Assembly: GCA_046316025.1 (NCBI GenBank)
Contig: JBKCXU010000008.1
Location: 1-64,000, forward strand
Length of the DNA: 64,000 nucleotides
Reading direction: 5' to 3'
Origin: JAJTHJ01 sp046316025
GTDB lineage: Bacteria; Pseudomonadota; Gammaproteobacteria; Burkholderiales; Burkholderiaceae_F
Under the pieces are notes generated by a model. That model saw only the letters and a list, made by a program, of their open reading frames with translations, did no database searches and was not told the DNA's origin. Shown piece by piece: positions 26,113-35,053 of this stretch (positions are counted from its first letter, which is position 1; every line of letters starts with the position of its first letter). Position numbers and translations under genes: made by a program.

Positions 26113-27189
26113 ATGAAGGTCAACGGCGTCCACCACCGCTCGATCGTCGCCGTCGGCGACGCGGCGGTGCGCATCGTCGACCAGACGCGGCTGCCCTACG
26201 AGTTCGTCACGGTCGAGTTGCGCGACACCGACGCGGTGATCGAAGCGATCCGCAGCATGCAGGTGCGCGGCGCGCCGCTGATCGGCGTGACCGGCGCCTA
26301 CGGGCTGGCACTCGCGCTGCGCGCCGATGCCGGCGACGCGGCGCTCGACCACGCCCACCGCGCGCTGCACGAGGCGCGGCCCACCGCAGTCAACCTCGCC
26401 TGGGCGTTGGGGCGTGTGCGAGCGCGGGTCGCCCCGCTGCCGGCCGCCGAGCGCGCCGCCGCGGCGTGGCGCGAGGCCGGCGCCATCGCCGAAGAAGATG
26501 TGGCGATCAATCGCGCGCTCGGCGTGCACGGCGCCGCACTGATCGCCGCGCTGCACCGCCGCGCCGGCCACCCAGTCAACGTGCTGACCCATTGCAACAC
26601 CGGCTGGCTGGCCGCGGTCGATTACGGCACCGCGCTCTCCGCGATCTACACCGCGCACGACGCCGGCGTGCCGCTGCATGTGTGGGTGGACGAGACGCGG
26701 CCGCGCAACCAGGGCCTGCTGACCGCCTGGGAACTGGCCGCGCACGGCGTGCCGTACACGCTGATCGCCGACAACACCGGAGGCCACCTGATGCAGCATG
26801 GCGAGGTGGACATGGCCATCGTCGGCGCCGACCGCGTCAGCCGCACGGGCGACGTGTGCAACAAGATCGGTACGTATCTGAAGGCGCTCGCCGCGCAAGA
26901 CAACGGCGTGCCGTTCTACGCCGCGGTGCCCTCGCCCACCATCGACTGGACGGTGGCCGACGCGTTGGCCGAAATCCCGATCGAAGAGCGCAGCGGCGAC
27001 GAGGTCCGCATCGTCCGCGGCCGCGACGCGATCGGCAAGCCCGCCGAAGTCTGGTTGGTCGGCGACGAGGTGCCGGTCGCCAACCCGGCTTTCGACGTAA
27101 CGCCCGCGCGGCTCCTGACCGGCATCGTCACCGAGCGGGGCGTGGCGGCGCCGGCGGAGCTGGCGGCGCTGTTCGGCCACCCGGCCTGA
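26113..27189 (+). CDS. mtnA: Methylthioribose-1-phosphate isomerase
   Basis: 358 residues, the normal length. The catalytic Cys161 lies in LTHCNTGWLA and the catalytic Asp240 in VGADRVSRTGDVCNKIGTY, matching the known pair (Cys160/Asp240 in Bacillus). The early MQVRGAPLIGVTGAYG block binds phosphate. It converts 5-methylthioribose-1-phosphate to the ribulose form in methionine salvage. No other salvage gene is close except the class II aldolase homologue at 28508, on the same strand beyond the M48 gene. That aldolase could act as MtnB (dehydratase) or an alternative aldolase. Confidence 0.96.
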   Translation: MKVNGVHHRSIVAVGDAAVRIVDQTRLPYEFVTVELRDTDAVIEAIRSMQVRGAPLIGVTGAYGLALALRADAGDAALDHAHRALHEARPTAVNLAWALGRVRARVAPLPAAERAAAAWREAGAIAEEDVAINRALGVHGAALIAALHRRAGHPVNVLTHCNTGWLAAVDYGTALSAIYTAHDAGVPLHVWVDETRPRNQGLLTAWELAAHGVPYTLIADNTGGHLMQHGEVDMAIVGADRVSRTGDVCNKIGTYLKALAAQDNGVPFYAAVPSPTIDWTVADALAEIPIEERSGDEVRIVRGRDAIGKPAEVWLVGDEVPVANPAFDVTPARLLTGIVTERGVAAPAELAALFGHPA

Positions 27190-27219
27190 GCCTTCGGCCC
27201 CGCGCGGGCGGCACTGCGT

Positions 27220-28458
27220 CTACTTGAACTCGTCGCCGAACTGCAACGGCTTGCCCTCCGCCCAGGGGCGATAACTGTTGGCGAACTCGATCCGGTCCGC
27301 CAGCGACGGGTGCGAGCCCCACCACAGATAGACGATGGGATTGGGGCGCGGCACGCCGAGGTTTTCCTGTTGCAGCCGGACGAAGCCGGTGGCCGCAGCG
27401 TAGTTGTTCTGCGTGATCTCCAGCCCGAAGATGTCGGCCTGACGTTCGTGGTAGCGCGACAGCAGGTTGAGCGCCGGAGTCAGCGCAAAGATCAGCACCG
27501 AGAAGATCAGCAGCAACAGCGGCCACGAGGCCGGGCTCGACAGTTCGGTAAAACCGAAGCGCCCGCTCCAGCGCGCCAATGCCCAGCGCGCGATGCGGTC
27601 GGTGGCCCAGAAGAGAAAGAACGAGGCCGCGGTCAACGCCAGCAGCGTGCGCCAGATGTGGCCGAGCACGTAATGCCCCATCTCGTGCCCCATCACGAAG
27701 GCGGTCTGATCGCTGTCCATCGCCTTGATCAAGGTGTCCCACAGGACGATGCGTTTGGTTTCGGCAAAGCCGGTCACATAGGCATTGAGCTTCTTGGTGT
27801 CTTCGCTCTTGGCGACCTCGAAGACGCGCGCCCCTTCGATGCCGGCGCGGTCGGCCAGCGCCAGGATGCGCGCCTCCAGCGCCTTGTCCTGCATCGGCCC
27901 GAAGCGATTGAACAGCGGCTCGATCCAGATCGGCGTCACCAGGATCAGCAGCACGATCACCGGCAGCGTGCCAAAGCCCGCCCACAGCCACCAGCGCCGC
28001 GGCGACCGGCGGATTGCCAGATACAGCAGCGCCAGCACCAGGCAGCTCACCACGATGCCGACCGCAAGCCCCACCACGCTGTCTTGCAGCCACTTGCCCA
28101 GGCTCTGGTTGGACAGGCCGAACTCGTGCTCGGTGAAGAACTCGCCGAAGTACGCGAGCGGCATTTCAACGAGCCAGGTCAGCAGCGCATACAACGCAAG
28201 GAAGATCCATAGCGCCAGTACCCAGCGCCGGCCGATGCGCTGCGCCAGCGCCGCGATGCGCGCCCCCGCGCCCGAGAACAGCACCAGCGCGGGCACCGCC
28301 ACGCCCAGCGCCAAGCCCAGCAGCCACAGCAGGATGCGCCGGTCGTAGTAGGCCAGCGCCTGCGCGGTCGGCTCCGGCACGGCCACCGCGTCGGGTACGG
28401 GCTGCGCCCAAGCCAGCGCTGGCACAATCGCCAGCATCATCATTAGCCATCGCTGCAT
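27220..28458 (-). CDS. M48-family (Ste24-like) membrane zinc protease
   Basis: 412 residues with a signal/TM start (MQRWLMMMLAIVPALAWA), multiple membrane segments and the zinc motif His258-Glu259-x2-His262 in VMGHEMGHYVLGH. The third ligand lies in YHERQADIFGLE. NAYVTGFAETKRIVLWDTL is typical of CAAX-protease-like members. It probably degrades or processes membrane proteins. It converges with mtnA and starts 50 bases from the divergent aldolase gene. Confidence 0.93.
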   Translation of the reverse strand: MQRWLMMMLAIVPALAWAQPVPDAVAVPEPTAQALAYYDRRILLWLLGLALGVAVPALVLFSGAGARIAALAQRIGRRWVLALWIFLALYALLTWLVEMPLAYFGEFFTEHEFGLSNQSLGKWLQDSVVGLAVGIVVSCLVLALLYLAIRRSPRRWWLWAGFGTLPVIVLLILVTPIWIEPLFNRFGPMQDKALEARILALADRAGIEGARVFEVAKSEDTKKLNAYVTGFAETKRIVLWDTLIKAMDSDQTAFVMGHEMGHYVLGHIWRTLLALTAASFFLFWATDRIARWALARWSGRFGFTELSSPASWPLLLLIFSVLIFALTPALNLLSRYHERQADIFGLEITQNNYAAATGFVRLQQENLGVPRPNPIVYLWWGSHPSLADRIEFANSYRPWAEGKPLQFGDEFK

Positions 28459-28507
28459 CTGCCTGCTCCCACGATAAGAGGGAAGGGAGGCTAGCAGCGC
28501 CGCCGTC

Positions 28508-29248
28508 ATGCACTCAAGCCTGCCGCCCGAGGATTCTGTCGCATTGCGCGAGCAGGTGATTGCCAGCGCGCGGGCCTTGAACGAGCGCGGCATCAACGTC
28601 AACAAGGCGGGCAACGTCTCGGCCCGCTGCACGCGCGGTGCGCAGCCGGGCTTCGTCATCACGCCGAGCGCGCTGCCCTACGACGCGCTGACCGCGGGCG
28701 ATCTCGTCTTCATGCGCGTGGGCGACGGACGGCCGAGCGGCACGCGACGGCCGTCGAGCGAATGGCGCTTTCATCACGACCTGTACGCCGCGCGGCCGGA
28801 GTTTGCGGCCATCGTCCACACCCATTCGCCGCACGCCACCGCGCTGGCCTGCCACTGGCGTGGCATACCGGCGTTTCATTACATGGTCGCGCAGGCGGGC
28901 GGCCGCGATATCCGCTGCGCGCGCTACGAAACCTTCGGCACGCAGGAACTGGCCGACGCTGCCGTCGGTGCGATGGAAGATCGCCGCGCCTGCCTGCTGG
29001 CGCATCACGGCGTGATCGCCTGCGGCGCGACGCTGGATGCTGCGCTGGCGCTGGCGATCGAGGTCGAGCATCTGGCGCGGATCTACCTGCTTGCGTTGCA
29101 GGTTGGCGAGCCGCAGGTGCTGGACGAAGCGGAGATGGCGCGGGTGATCGAGCGGTTTGGCGGCTATGGCCGGGGGCTGCCGACCGCGACGCACTGGGCG
29201 CCGGAGACCGCTACGCCCGCCGATGAGCGCTGCGACGCAGCCGACTGA
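28508..29248 (+). CDS. Class II aldolase/adducin family protein
   Basis: 246 residues. GNVSARC and ITPSALPYDALTAGDLVFM form the N-terminal substrate region, and HTHSPHATALAC and LLAHHGVIACG supply the zinc-binding His residues. The fold includes fuculose-phosphate aldolase and methylthioribulose-phosphate dehydratase. Proximity to mtnA suggests methionine or 5-deoxysugar salvage (inference). A degraded, clearly duplicated copy lies 4 kb downstream at 32513-33165. The C-terminal ~25 residues after GGYGRG are absent from that copy. Confidence 0.9.
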   Translation: MHSSLPPEDSVALREQVIASARALNERGINVNKAGNVSARCTRGAQPGFVITPSALPYDALTAGDLVFMRVGDGRPSGTRRPSSEWRFHHDLYAARPEFAAIVHTHSPHATALACHWRGIPAFHYMVAQAGGRDIRCARYETFGTQELADAAVGAMEDRRACLLAHHGVIACGATLDAALALAIEVEHLARIYLLALQVGEPQVLDEAEMARVIERFGGYGRGLPTATHWAPETATPADERCDAAD

Positions 29249-29543
29249 CGCCCAGCGCGCGACGGGAGGTTATCGCCGCACGCGTCAGTGGCAGGCCAAG
29301 GAAACAACTACGCGAAGCGCATGCAATACAAAACAGGGCCACCGGCGATGACCAGCCAAGCTTGAACGTACCGATGGGCAGCACCCTTCAAATGATCAAA
29401 CTGAGCAAGCCGGCAAACATACAATTCACAACTGGTCAGCAGAGCCGTTCTTCCATAGCGCGTTAGAGATCTATAAGCTCTACTGTAGCAAATCTCCGGT
29501 GGTGCGATTCAAACTTGAGCAAACTTTTTTATATAAACATATT

Positions 29544-30488
29544 CTAGTTAAAGACGCGAGAGTACAAGGCCGAGCGGGCATTCAACGATGCGGCGAGCAG
29601 TGCCTCAGGGTTATGATCAATTCCCGGGAAAACGATGAACTGATGCCGAACACCGAGCCGATCGAGTAGCAAATGAAATTCAACATTATTTGAATAAGTC
29701 ACATCGCGATCGCCGACGAGTTGCATTAACTCCACGCGTCCCGACACTGAGCTCCCGTTAGATTCTGCAATCCGCATTGGACTACTTTGCCGGTAGTAAT
29801 CAAGATCATCGCCGTAAACACAAGAAAAGATGCGGGCTCGCAGCGCTGGCTCGACTTGCGCTACGGGCCCCTGAAAATCAAGGTCCAATGGTCCGGCTGC
29901 AATCATCACGGCGACGCGAAATAGCCCAGGATGTTTCATCGCCAATCGCGCGGCGCCATAGCCCCCCATGCTGAACCCTTCGATGCCCCGGCCCTCACGC
30001 GAAGCAATGGTTCGGAATAAACTGTCAACATATGGGATCAAATCATGTACGAGTACGGATTCAACCGGCGTTCGTCCACTCTTTGCATCAACCCACATGC
30101 CCTCTGGCAACCCGTTCACAAACACGACGACCATCTCCGGCATGATTCCGCTCGACATCGCTGCTGAAAGCGTACTCGCTACGGCCGAGATGTTTTGAGC
30201 ACCGCCGTGCGTTCCGTGTAACCAGTACAAGACGGGGTAGGTGCGGGTGCCAGACGAGGCATAGCTTGCTGGCAAGTAGACGTGAAAGCTGACAGTCGTC
30301 CCTGCGCTTTTACTTGCAAAGGTGTGAAATTGAACGTTGGGCGCAATTGCAGCTTTGGTAACCCAAGTTGGTGCTGAGCATGTCGTCGGTGTGGGTGTAG
30401 GCGTGGGCACCGCTGGGGACGAAGCGTCGCTGCCACAGCCACTCAAACTCAAAGTTGTCAGAAGCAGAGCAAAAGTGCTTCGACGCAT
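29544..30488 (-). CDS. Secreted esterase lipoprotein (esterase D/Fes-like)
   Basis: 314 residues. The lipoprotein signal MRRSTFALLLTTLSLSGC has Cys18 as the lipid site, followed by a Pro/Thr linker (VPTPTPTPTT). The alpha/beta-hydrolase domain has WLHGTHGG (oxyanion), nucleophile Ser173 in GFSMGGYGAARLA, and FPGIDHNPEALLAAS for the His. The family (putative esterase) hydrolyses acyl or feruloyl esters and short thioesters. The DNA is visibly less GC-rich than its neighbours and an AT-rich tract follows the stop, suggesting recent transfer. Confidence 0.87.
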   Translation of the reverse strand: MRRSTFALLLTTLSLSGCGSDASSPAVPTPTPTPTTCSAPTWVTKAAIAPNVQFHTFASKSAGTTVSFHVYLPASYASSGTRTYPVLYWLHGTHGGAQNISAVASTLSAAMSSGIMPEMVVVFVNGLPEGMWVDAKSGRTPVESVLVHDLIPYVDSLFRTIASREGRGIEGFSMGGYGAARLAMKHPGLFRVAVMIAAGPLDLDFQGPVAQVEPALRARIFSCVYGDDLDYYRQSSPMRIAESNGSSVSGRVELMQLVGDRDVTYSNNVEFHLLLDRLGVRHQFIVFPGIDHNPEALLAASLNARSALYSRVFN

Positions 30489-30672
30489 AACAGCCTCTCC
30501 ATTTTGTGGGCTAAGGCTAGGATGCTATGGCTCGGTTATCAAGTCCGAACGCACGCAAATTTGTAAGCGATAGTGTTTCATCAGCCGTGCGCGAGAAACT
30601 TGGATGCGCGCGGTATAGCGATGAGCAGACATACGATGCCCGACCATTGAAACACCTCGTCACAGTTGGTGC

Positions 30673-31155
30673 GTGTGTGCGAAGCCAGTTATAGATGTTC
30701 TGCTAGTCGCCGTGAACTTGCAGTTCCTCGACCAGTGCGCGCCCGACATGGAGCACCTTAGCTATCAAGTCATGGGAGAGTTCGGTATTCCCGGACGGCG
30801 CTACTTCAGAAGTGACTCGCTGGATAGCGTGCGAACGCATCAAGTCTACGCGTTTCAGCTTGGCAGCGTAGAAATCGACCGCCACCTCGCATTTCGTGAC
30901 TACATGAAAGCACACCCGGAAGCTGCAGCGTCCTATAGCAGGCAAAAAAAGCATCTAGCCTCTCAGCATCAGAACGACCCATCAGCCTATATGGAAGGTA
31001 AAGGCGCTTTCATGAAGGAGCATGAGGCCAGAGCCTTGCAGTGGGCGCGGCGGCGCAGTGGACGTCTGTATCTTGACCACGCCGATCCGACGTCAGTGAA
31101 CACTGCCGGTGTTGATCAGGCTGATCAGACTAACGCCGGTACGACCCGGGGATAA
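30673..31155 (+). CDS. GrpB family protein, N-terminally truncated
   Basis: 160 residues from a GTG start. AKPVIDVLLVAV, GIPGRRYFR, VRTHQVYAFQLGS and IDRHLAFRDYMKAHPEAAASY are the GrpB (UPF0157) core. Normal members have ~50 further residues before AKPVID, including an EHVGSTAVPGL motif. Here that is missing, and the upstream bases do not encode it in any nearby frame. It is probably a gene remnant. Function of GrpB proteins (nucleotidyltransferase fold) is unclear. Confidence 0.6.
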   Translation: MCAKPVIDVLLVAVNLQFLDQCAPDMEHLSYQVMGEFGIPGRRYFRSDSLDSVRTHQVYAFQLGSVEIDRHLAFRDYMKAHPEAAASYSRQKKHLASQHQNDPSAYMEGKGAFMKEHEARALQWARRRSGRLYLDHADPTSVNTAGVDQADQTNAGTTRG

Positions 31156-31340
31156 AATAGAACGATAGAAATGGGACCAGGCGTCGATTTGTCTTCCCAT
31201 CGACGCATACTCCGCTCCATACCCCATTTTCGAGTTCCGCTTTGTTCAGAAATTCGCGCCCGACCCCATTTTGCGGAATAACCCTGCTCTGCCGTAGGCC
31301 GATACACTGGCGCTAGCGTCTTCTCGTATCGCACTTACCC

Positions 31341-32405
31341 ATGGCCTACGCATTGACGGTCAGGCTGCCGATGTTGATTTTTGCCGCCGTTATAGGCTTG
31401 GTGCTAACGGCTTGCGGCGGCGGCGGTGGCGATGAAGGCGCCGCGCCCATTGCGGGCCAGACGTCCGCCGCGCCTACGGCACCCGCCGTTCCCCCCACGC
31501 CCACCACACCCATAACACCCACCACACCCCCTACGCCGACCGCACCCGCCTTACCCGCTACGCCCCCCACGCCGACCAATCCCGTCGTACCCGCCACGCC
31601 CACTACACCCGTCGAACCCACCACACCCGCCACTTCCACTACACCCACTACACCAACCACGCCCGCTACACCTGCCCCCGGCTACACCGCACTGCCGCTC
31701 AATGCCGAACAACTGGCGGCCATCGCCCGCCCCTTTGGTACCCGCCATGAAGCCCTAGCCGACGGTGTGCCCGCCAGCTACGACTGGGCGCATGCCAGCC
31801 GCTTGGGCCGCGGCAATCAGCCGCCCGCGGGATATAGCGCGCTCACCGGGTGGGGGCACGTGTTCTGGATGGTCGGCGCCGCGACAGGCACACAAACAGT
31901 TGAGATAAAGGACAACCAGACCTTCATCTGCAGCGGGGCGGGCAGGCAGTGGCAGCGCGTGCAGCGAGGCGACATCGACGGCGGGCTTTTCCGCGCCGAC
32001 TTTGCTGGTAACGATAACCTGAGGGCGCCCTTCGTGCCCGGCCTTGAGGGCACACGTGTGGGTTTTGCAGCCGACCGCGCCTTCCACTTTTGGCCACGCC
32101 AGGGCCGCACCGCGTTGACCTCCGAGTCGCTGTGCGGCGTTGTAGTGGCATTCCAGGCGCGTGCCGTCCGCAGCGATGGCCAACCGTTGCCCGCTGGCGC
32201 GGCGTCGTCCCTGCTCATCGGTGCGGGCGCCGACTATTGGGTAGATACGACGGCGGCGTGGGACCGGTTCCAGACCAACCAAGACGTCGGCGTCGGCCAG
32301 CTGCGCCGGCTGACGGCACAATGGCAGTGGTACGGCATCAACACGGCAGCGAGCAGTGACCTCCAGCGCCTGCTGCAGGTGGGCTTCCTGGATCACACTC
32401 AGTAG
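31341..32405 (+). CDS. Lipoprotein with Pro/Thr-rich stalk, unknown domain
   Basis: 354 residues. The N-terminal signal ends LVLTAC (lipidated Cys25), followed by GGGGGDEG and a ~75-residue Pro/Thr stalk (approx. 40-115) of TPTTP-like repeats. A ~240-residue C-terminal domain (YTALPLNAEQ ... LQVGFLDHTQ) contains two Cys that could pair. I do not recognise the domain. A surface-displayed protein on a rigid stalk is the likely layout. It lies just upstream of the duplicated aldolase fragment. Confidence 0.75.
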   Translation: MAYALTVRLPMLIFAAVIGLVLTACGGGGGDEGAAPIAGQTSAAPTAPAVPPTPTTPITPTTPPTPTAPALPATPPTPTNPVVPATPTTPVEPTTPATSTTPTTPTTPATPAPGYTALPLNAEQLAAIARPFGTRHEALADGVPASYDWAHASRLGRGNQPPAGYSALTGWGHVFWMVGAATGTQTVEIKDNQTFICSGAGRQWQRVQRGDIDGGLFRADFAGNDNLRAPFVPGLEGTRVGFAADRAFHFWPRQGRTALTSESLCGVVVAFQARAVRSDGQPLPAGAASSLLIGAGADYWVDTTAAWDRFQTNQDVGVGQLRRLTAQWQWYGINTAASSDLQRLLQVGFLDHTQ

Positions 32406-32512
32406 GAGGGACGGGCGGCTGAGTCTGGCGACCCTTGCCCCCGCACTTGCGCCCGCAGTGGCTCCGCCAACCTCTGTCTCGTCGCCTCAGGCGCCGGCGG
32501 CAGCCCTTGCTT

Positions 32513-33165
32513 CACAAGCACTCCGCCGCGCTATACGAGCAAGTGATCGCCACCGCCCGTGCGTTGAATGCGCAAGGGATCAACGTCAACACGCCGGCAA
32601 CGTGTCCGCCTGCTGCGCGCGCGGCGCCCAGGCGGGCTGGATCATCACGCCGAGCGCGCTGCCCTATAACGCGCTGAGCGCGGGCGGCCTCGTCTTCATG
32701 CGCATGGGCGATGGACGGCCGAGCGGCGTGCGCCCGCCGTCAAGCGAACGGCGGTTTCATCACGACCTGTACGCCGCGCGGCCGGAGTTTGCGGCCATCG
32801 TGCACACCCATTCGCCGCACGCCACCGCGCCGGCCTGCCACGGGCGTGGCATACCGGCGTTTCATTACATGGTCGCGCAGGCGGGCGGCCGCGATATCCG
32901 CTGCGCGCGCTACGAAACCTTCGGCACGCAGGAACTGGTCGACGCTGCCGTCGGTGCGATGGAAGATCGCCGCGCCTGCCTGCTGGCGCATCACGGCGTG
33001 ATCGCCTGCGGCGCGACGCTGGATGCCGCGCTGGCGCTGGCGATGGAGGTCGAGCATCTGGCGCGGATCTACCTGCTTGCGTTGCGGGTTGGAGAGCCGC
33101 AGGTGCTGGACGAAGCGGAGATGGCGCGGGTGATCGAGCGGTTCTCGGGGTACGGCAAGGAGTAA
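32513..33165 (+). pseudogene. Second, frameshifted copy of the class II aldolase
   Basis: From YEQVIATARALNAQGINVN the sequence matches the gene at 28508 almost codon for codon. One base is then missing near 32593 (INVN then a shift), after which the frame GNVSACCARG ... VIERFSGYGKE resumes in another phase. The match continues nearly identically at DNA level to the stop. A Trp-to-Gly change (CHWRG to CHGRG) and others are also present. It has no intact start. It is a decayed tandem-type duplicate. Confidence 0.85.
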
Positions 33166-33324
33166 CTCGGACGGCGGACGCTGCGGGCCGTCGTCCTCGC
33201 TGAGGTCGGCACCGATCCGCCGACAAATCTGTTCATCCGCTGCAAAGCCGCGCTCTCGCCCGCGTTTGCCGTGTCCGCGCGGGGACAAACATCTCGTCGC
33301 CATCGCAAGATCGGCTTGTCATTG

Positions 33325-33342
33325 GTTAGCACATTTGCTAAC
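33325..33342. promoter_or_regulatory. Perfect palindrome upstream of the toxin-antitoxin pair
   Basis: GTTAGCA-CATT-TGCTAAC is a perfect inverted repeat ending 7 bases before the toxin start. Operators of this kind are bound by HigA/XRE antitoxins for autoregulation. Confidence 0.7.
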
Positions 33343-33349
33343 ATTAATT

Positions 33350-33676
33350 GTGGCTTACGAGATCGAATACTTTCATCCACGAGTTCTCGCGGAGATCGAA
33401 TCTTGGCCCATAGATGTCCTTGCCGACCATGCGCGCCTCCTCGAGCTTCTGACGGATCATGGCCCGGACCTGCGTTTGCCGCATTCACGGGCAATGGGCG
33501 ACGGGCTGTTCGAGTTACGCCCGCGCGGACGGTCCCGCATTGGCAGGGCGTTCTACTGCTTCCGCGTCGGCAAGCGCGTGGTTGTCGTACACGCCTTCGT
33601 CAAGAAGACACAGCAGACGCCAGACAAGGAACTGAAGCTGGCCCGCAAGCGCATGAAGGAGTTGACTTATGGCTGA
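33350..33676 (+). CDS. HigB/RelE-like toxin (phage Gp49-like family)
   Basis: 108 residues from GTG: VAYEIEYFHPRVLAEIESWP, then GLFELRPRGRSRIGRAFYCF and VVVVHAFVKKTQQTPDKELKLARKR. This is the classic Gp49/HigB pattern of mRNA interferase-like toxins, with the basic catalytic strand and C-terminal Lys/Arg helix. It overlaps the antitoxin by 8 bases, in toxin-first order as in higBA. GTG 33350 is chosen because the palindromic operator lies directly upstream. Confidence 0.88.
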   Translation: MAYEIEYFHPRVLAEIESWPIDVLADHARLLELLTDHGPDLRLPHSRAMGDGLFELRPRGRSRIGRAFYCFRVGKRVVVVHAFVKKTQQTPDKELKLARKRMKELTYG

Positions 33677-33980
33677 CCTCAAACACACCCCAGTCCGTCA
33701 CGATCACAAGGCTTTTTTGGCTAAGGCGTCTTCGCGCAAAGGGTTCAAGGAAGCCTATGCCGAACTTGAAATCGAGTATCAAGTCATCGATCAGCTTCTC
33801 AAGGCTCGTGCGCGCGCGGGCCTGACCCAAGACGCCGTAGCCGAGCGCATGGGTACGACCAAGAGTACCGTTTCGCGCCTGGAAGGTGCAGGAAAACACG
33901 CCCCGTCCCTTGGAACACTCAGGCGCTACGCGCACGCCGTTGGCTGTGAACTGCAAGTGCGGCTTGTGCCGCAAAAGTGA
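33669..33980 (+). CDS. HigA-like XRE antitoxin
   Basis: 103 residues. The C-terminal helix-turn-helix GLTQDAVAERMGTTKSTVSRL is followed by PSLGTLRRYAHAVGCELQVRL, typical of XRE antitoxins paired with Gp49 toxins. The N-terminal part (KAFLAKASSRKGFKEAYAELE) should wrap the toxin. It starts inside the toxin stop region (ATGGCTGA), so translation is coupled. Confidence 0.9.
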   Translation: MADLKHTPVRHDHKAFLAKASSRKGFKEAYAELEIEYQVIDQLLKARARAGLTQDAVAERMGTTKSTVSRLEGAGKHAPSLGTLRRYAHAVGCELQVRLVPQK

Positions 33981-34100
33981 TGTTGAATCGCACCTTCCAT
34001 TCGAGACATCGCGACCTGGTCGGCAGCGAATACCCCGCGACTCGAAAAAAAATCGAGCTTGGAACCTTTAGCTTGCTATCTTGACTACTCCAGAAGGTTT

Positions 34101-34499
34101 ATGAGTGACTCTCTCAAAACAGGCGAACCAGAACCCGAGGAAGACGAGAACCGTCTGAGCGAAGTGGTGAGCGGTCTTCGTGGACTGTTCAGCGGGCTCG
34201 CGCTTATCTGGCTCGGTTGGCTCTTGGCGACCCGTAACGAGACTGCCATCAACGTGTTGGGGCTCAATCGGGTGTTTACGCTGGGAGCTATTGAGGCTTG
34301 CCTTCTAGGTTTGCTATCCACATGCGCAGGGCTCGTTTTGGCGGCCGACTCTGTCTTTTCTGACCTCCGAATCCTTCCAACGCCATCATTCGTGCACAGC
34401 TCCCTGTGGAAGTCGACGGTTGTGGGCGTCTCGTGGCTCATGCTGTTGTGTATGACTCTTTGGTTGTTCGCGGCCCTCCGACCTTCTTGGTCCCAATGA
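34101..34499 (+). CDS. Small membrane protein of unknown function
   Basis: 132 residues. ATG 34101 has AGAAGG upstream. A charged acidic N-terminus (GEPEPEEDENRLSE) precedes about three membrane segments (near 38-54, 64-92 and 108-128). I do not recognise a family. It lies alone between the toxin-antitoxin pair and hoxW, and converges with the hydrogenase operon. Confidence 0.6.
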   Translation: MSDSLKTGEPEPEEDENRLSEVVSGLRGLFSGLALIWLGWLLATRNETAINVLGLNRVFTLGAIEACLLGLLSTCAGLVLAADSVFSDLRILPTPSFVHSSLWKSTVVGVSWLMLLCMTLWLFAALRPSWSQ

Positions 34500-34513
34500 G
34501 GTCAGAAGCGACC

Positions 34514-35053
34514 CTAAACCTTGACCAACCCGACGTCGATAGGAGTACCTGATTGATGGCTACCGCTCTCCGCCCGCAAATTTTCTAAAGCGCGACCCAC
34601 CCATTCCCGCGCTGCATTTACCGACTCGATCAGATTCGCTTCCGCTGCCGCCGAGAGCGGCTCGCCCAGCTCGAACGCCTCACCACGAATTGCCAGTTGC
34701 CACGACGGCGGCGGCGCTTGTCCCACGGTGTCGAAATAGCTCTGCAACACCGCCGCCGGCGACTGCGCGTGCGTACTGAAGCTCGCGTCGCGCGCCGGTC
34801 GCAACTCGGTCAACGCATACGGCGCGGCCACGCTCACACTGGCATCGACGAACAGCACCGCCCGCCGCCCCAGCAGGTCGAGCGCATTCTCAATCTGCAA
34901 CTGGTACTCGGTCTGCACCTCCAGCCCCGGCAGCCGCAGCGCCTCGATGCGCTCGGCCAACAGCGGCCCCAGCGCATCGTCGCCGCGGCTCGCGTTGCCG
35001 ACGGCCAGCAGCAGCAGCGGCGCCGTATCGGGCGCCGCTTGCAGGCTCAGCAT
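34514..35053 (-). CDS. hoxW: Hydrogenase maturation endopeptidase HoxW
   Basis: 179 residues of the M52 peptidase family: LLLAVGNASRGDDALGPLLAERI holds the first metal-binding acid, and LLGRRAVLFVDASVSV the second. It removes the C-terminal tail of HoxH after the [NiFe] centre is built. It overlaps the end of hoxH, as in other hox operons. The terminal ~30 residues are poorly conserved. Confidence 0.9.
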   Translation of the reverse strand: MLSLQAAPDTAPLLLLAVGNASRGDDALGPLLAERIEALRLPGLEVQTEYQLQIENALDLLGRRAVLFVDASVSVAAPYALTELRPARDASFSTHAQSPAAVLQSYFDTVGQAPPPSWQLAIRGEAFELGEPLSAAAEANLIESVNAAREWVGRALENLRAESGSHQSGTPIDVGLVKV

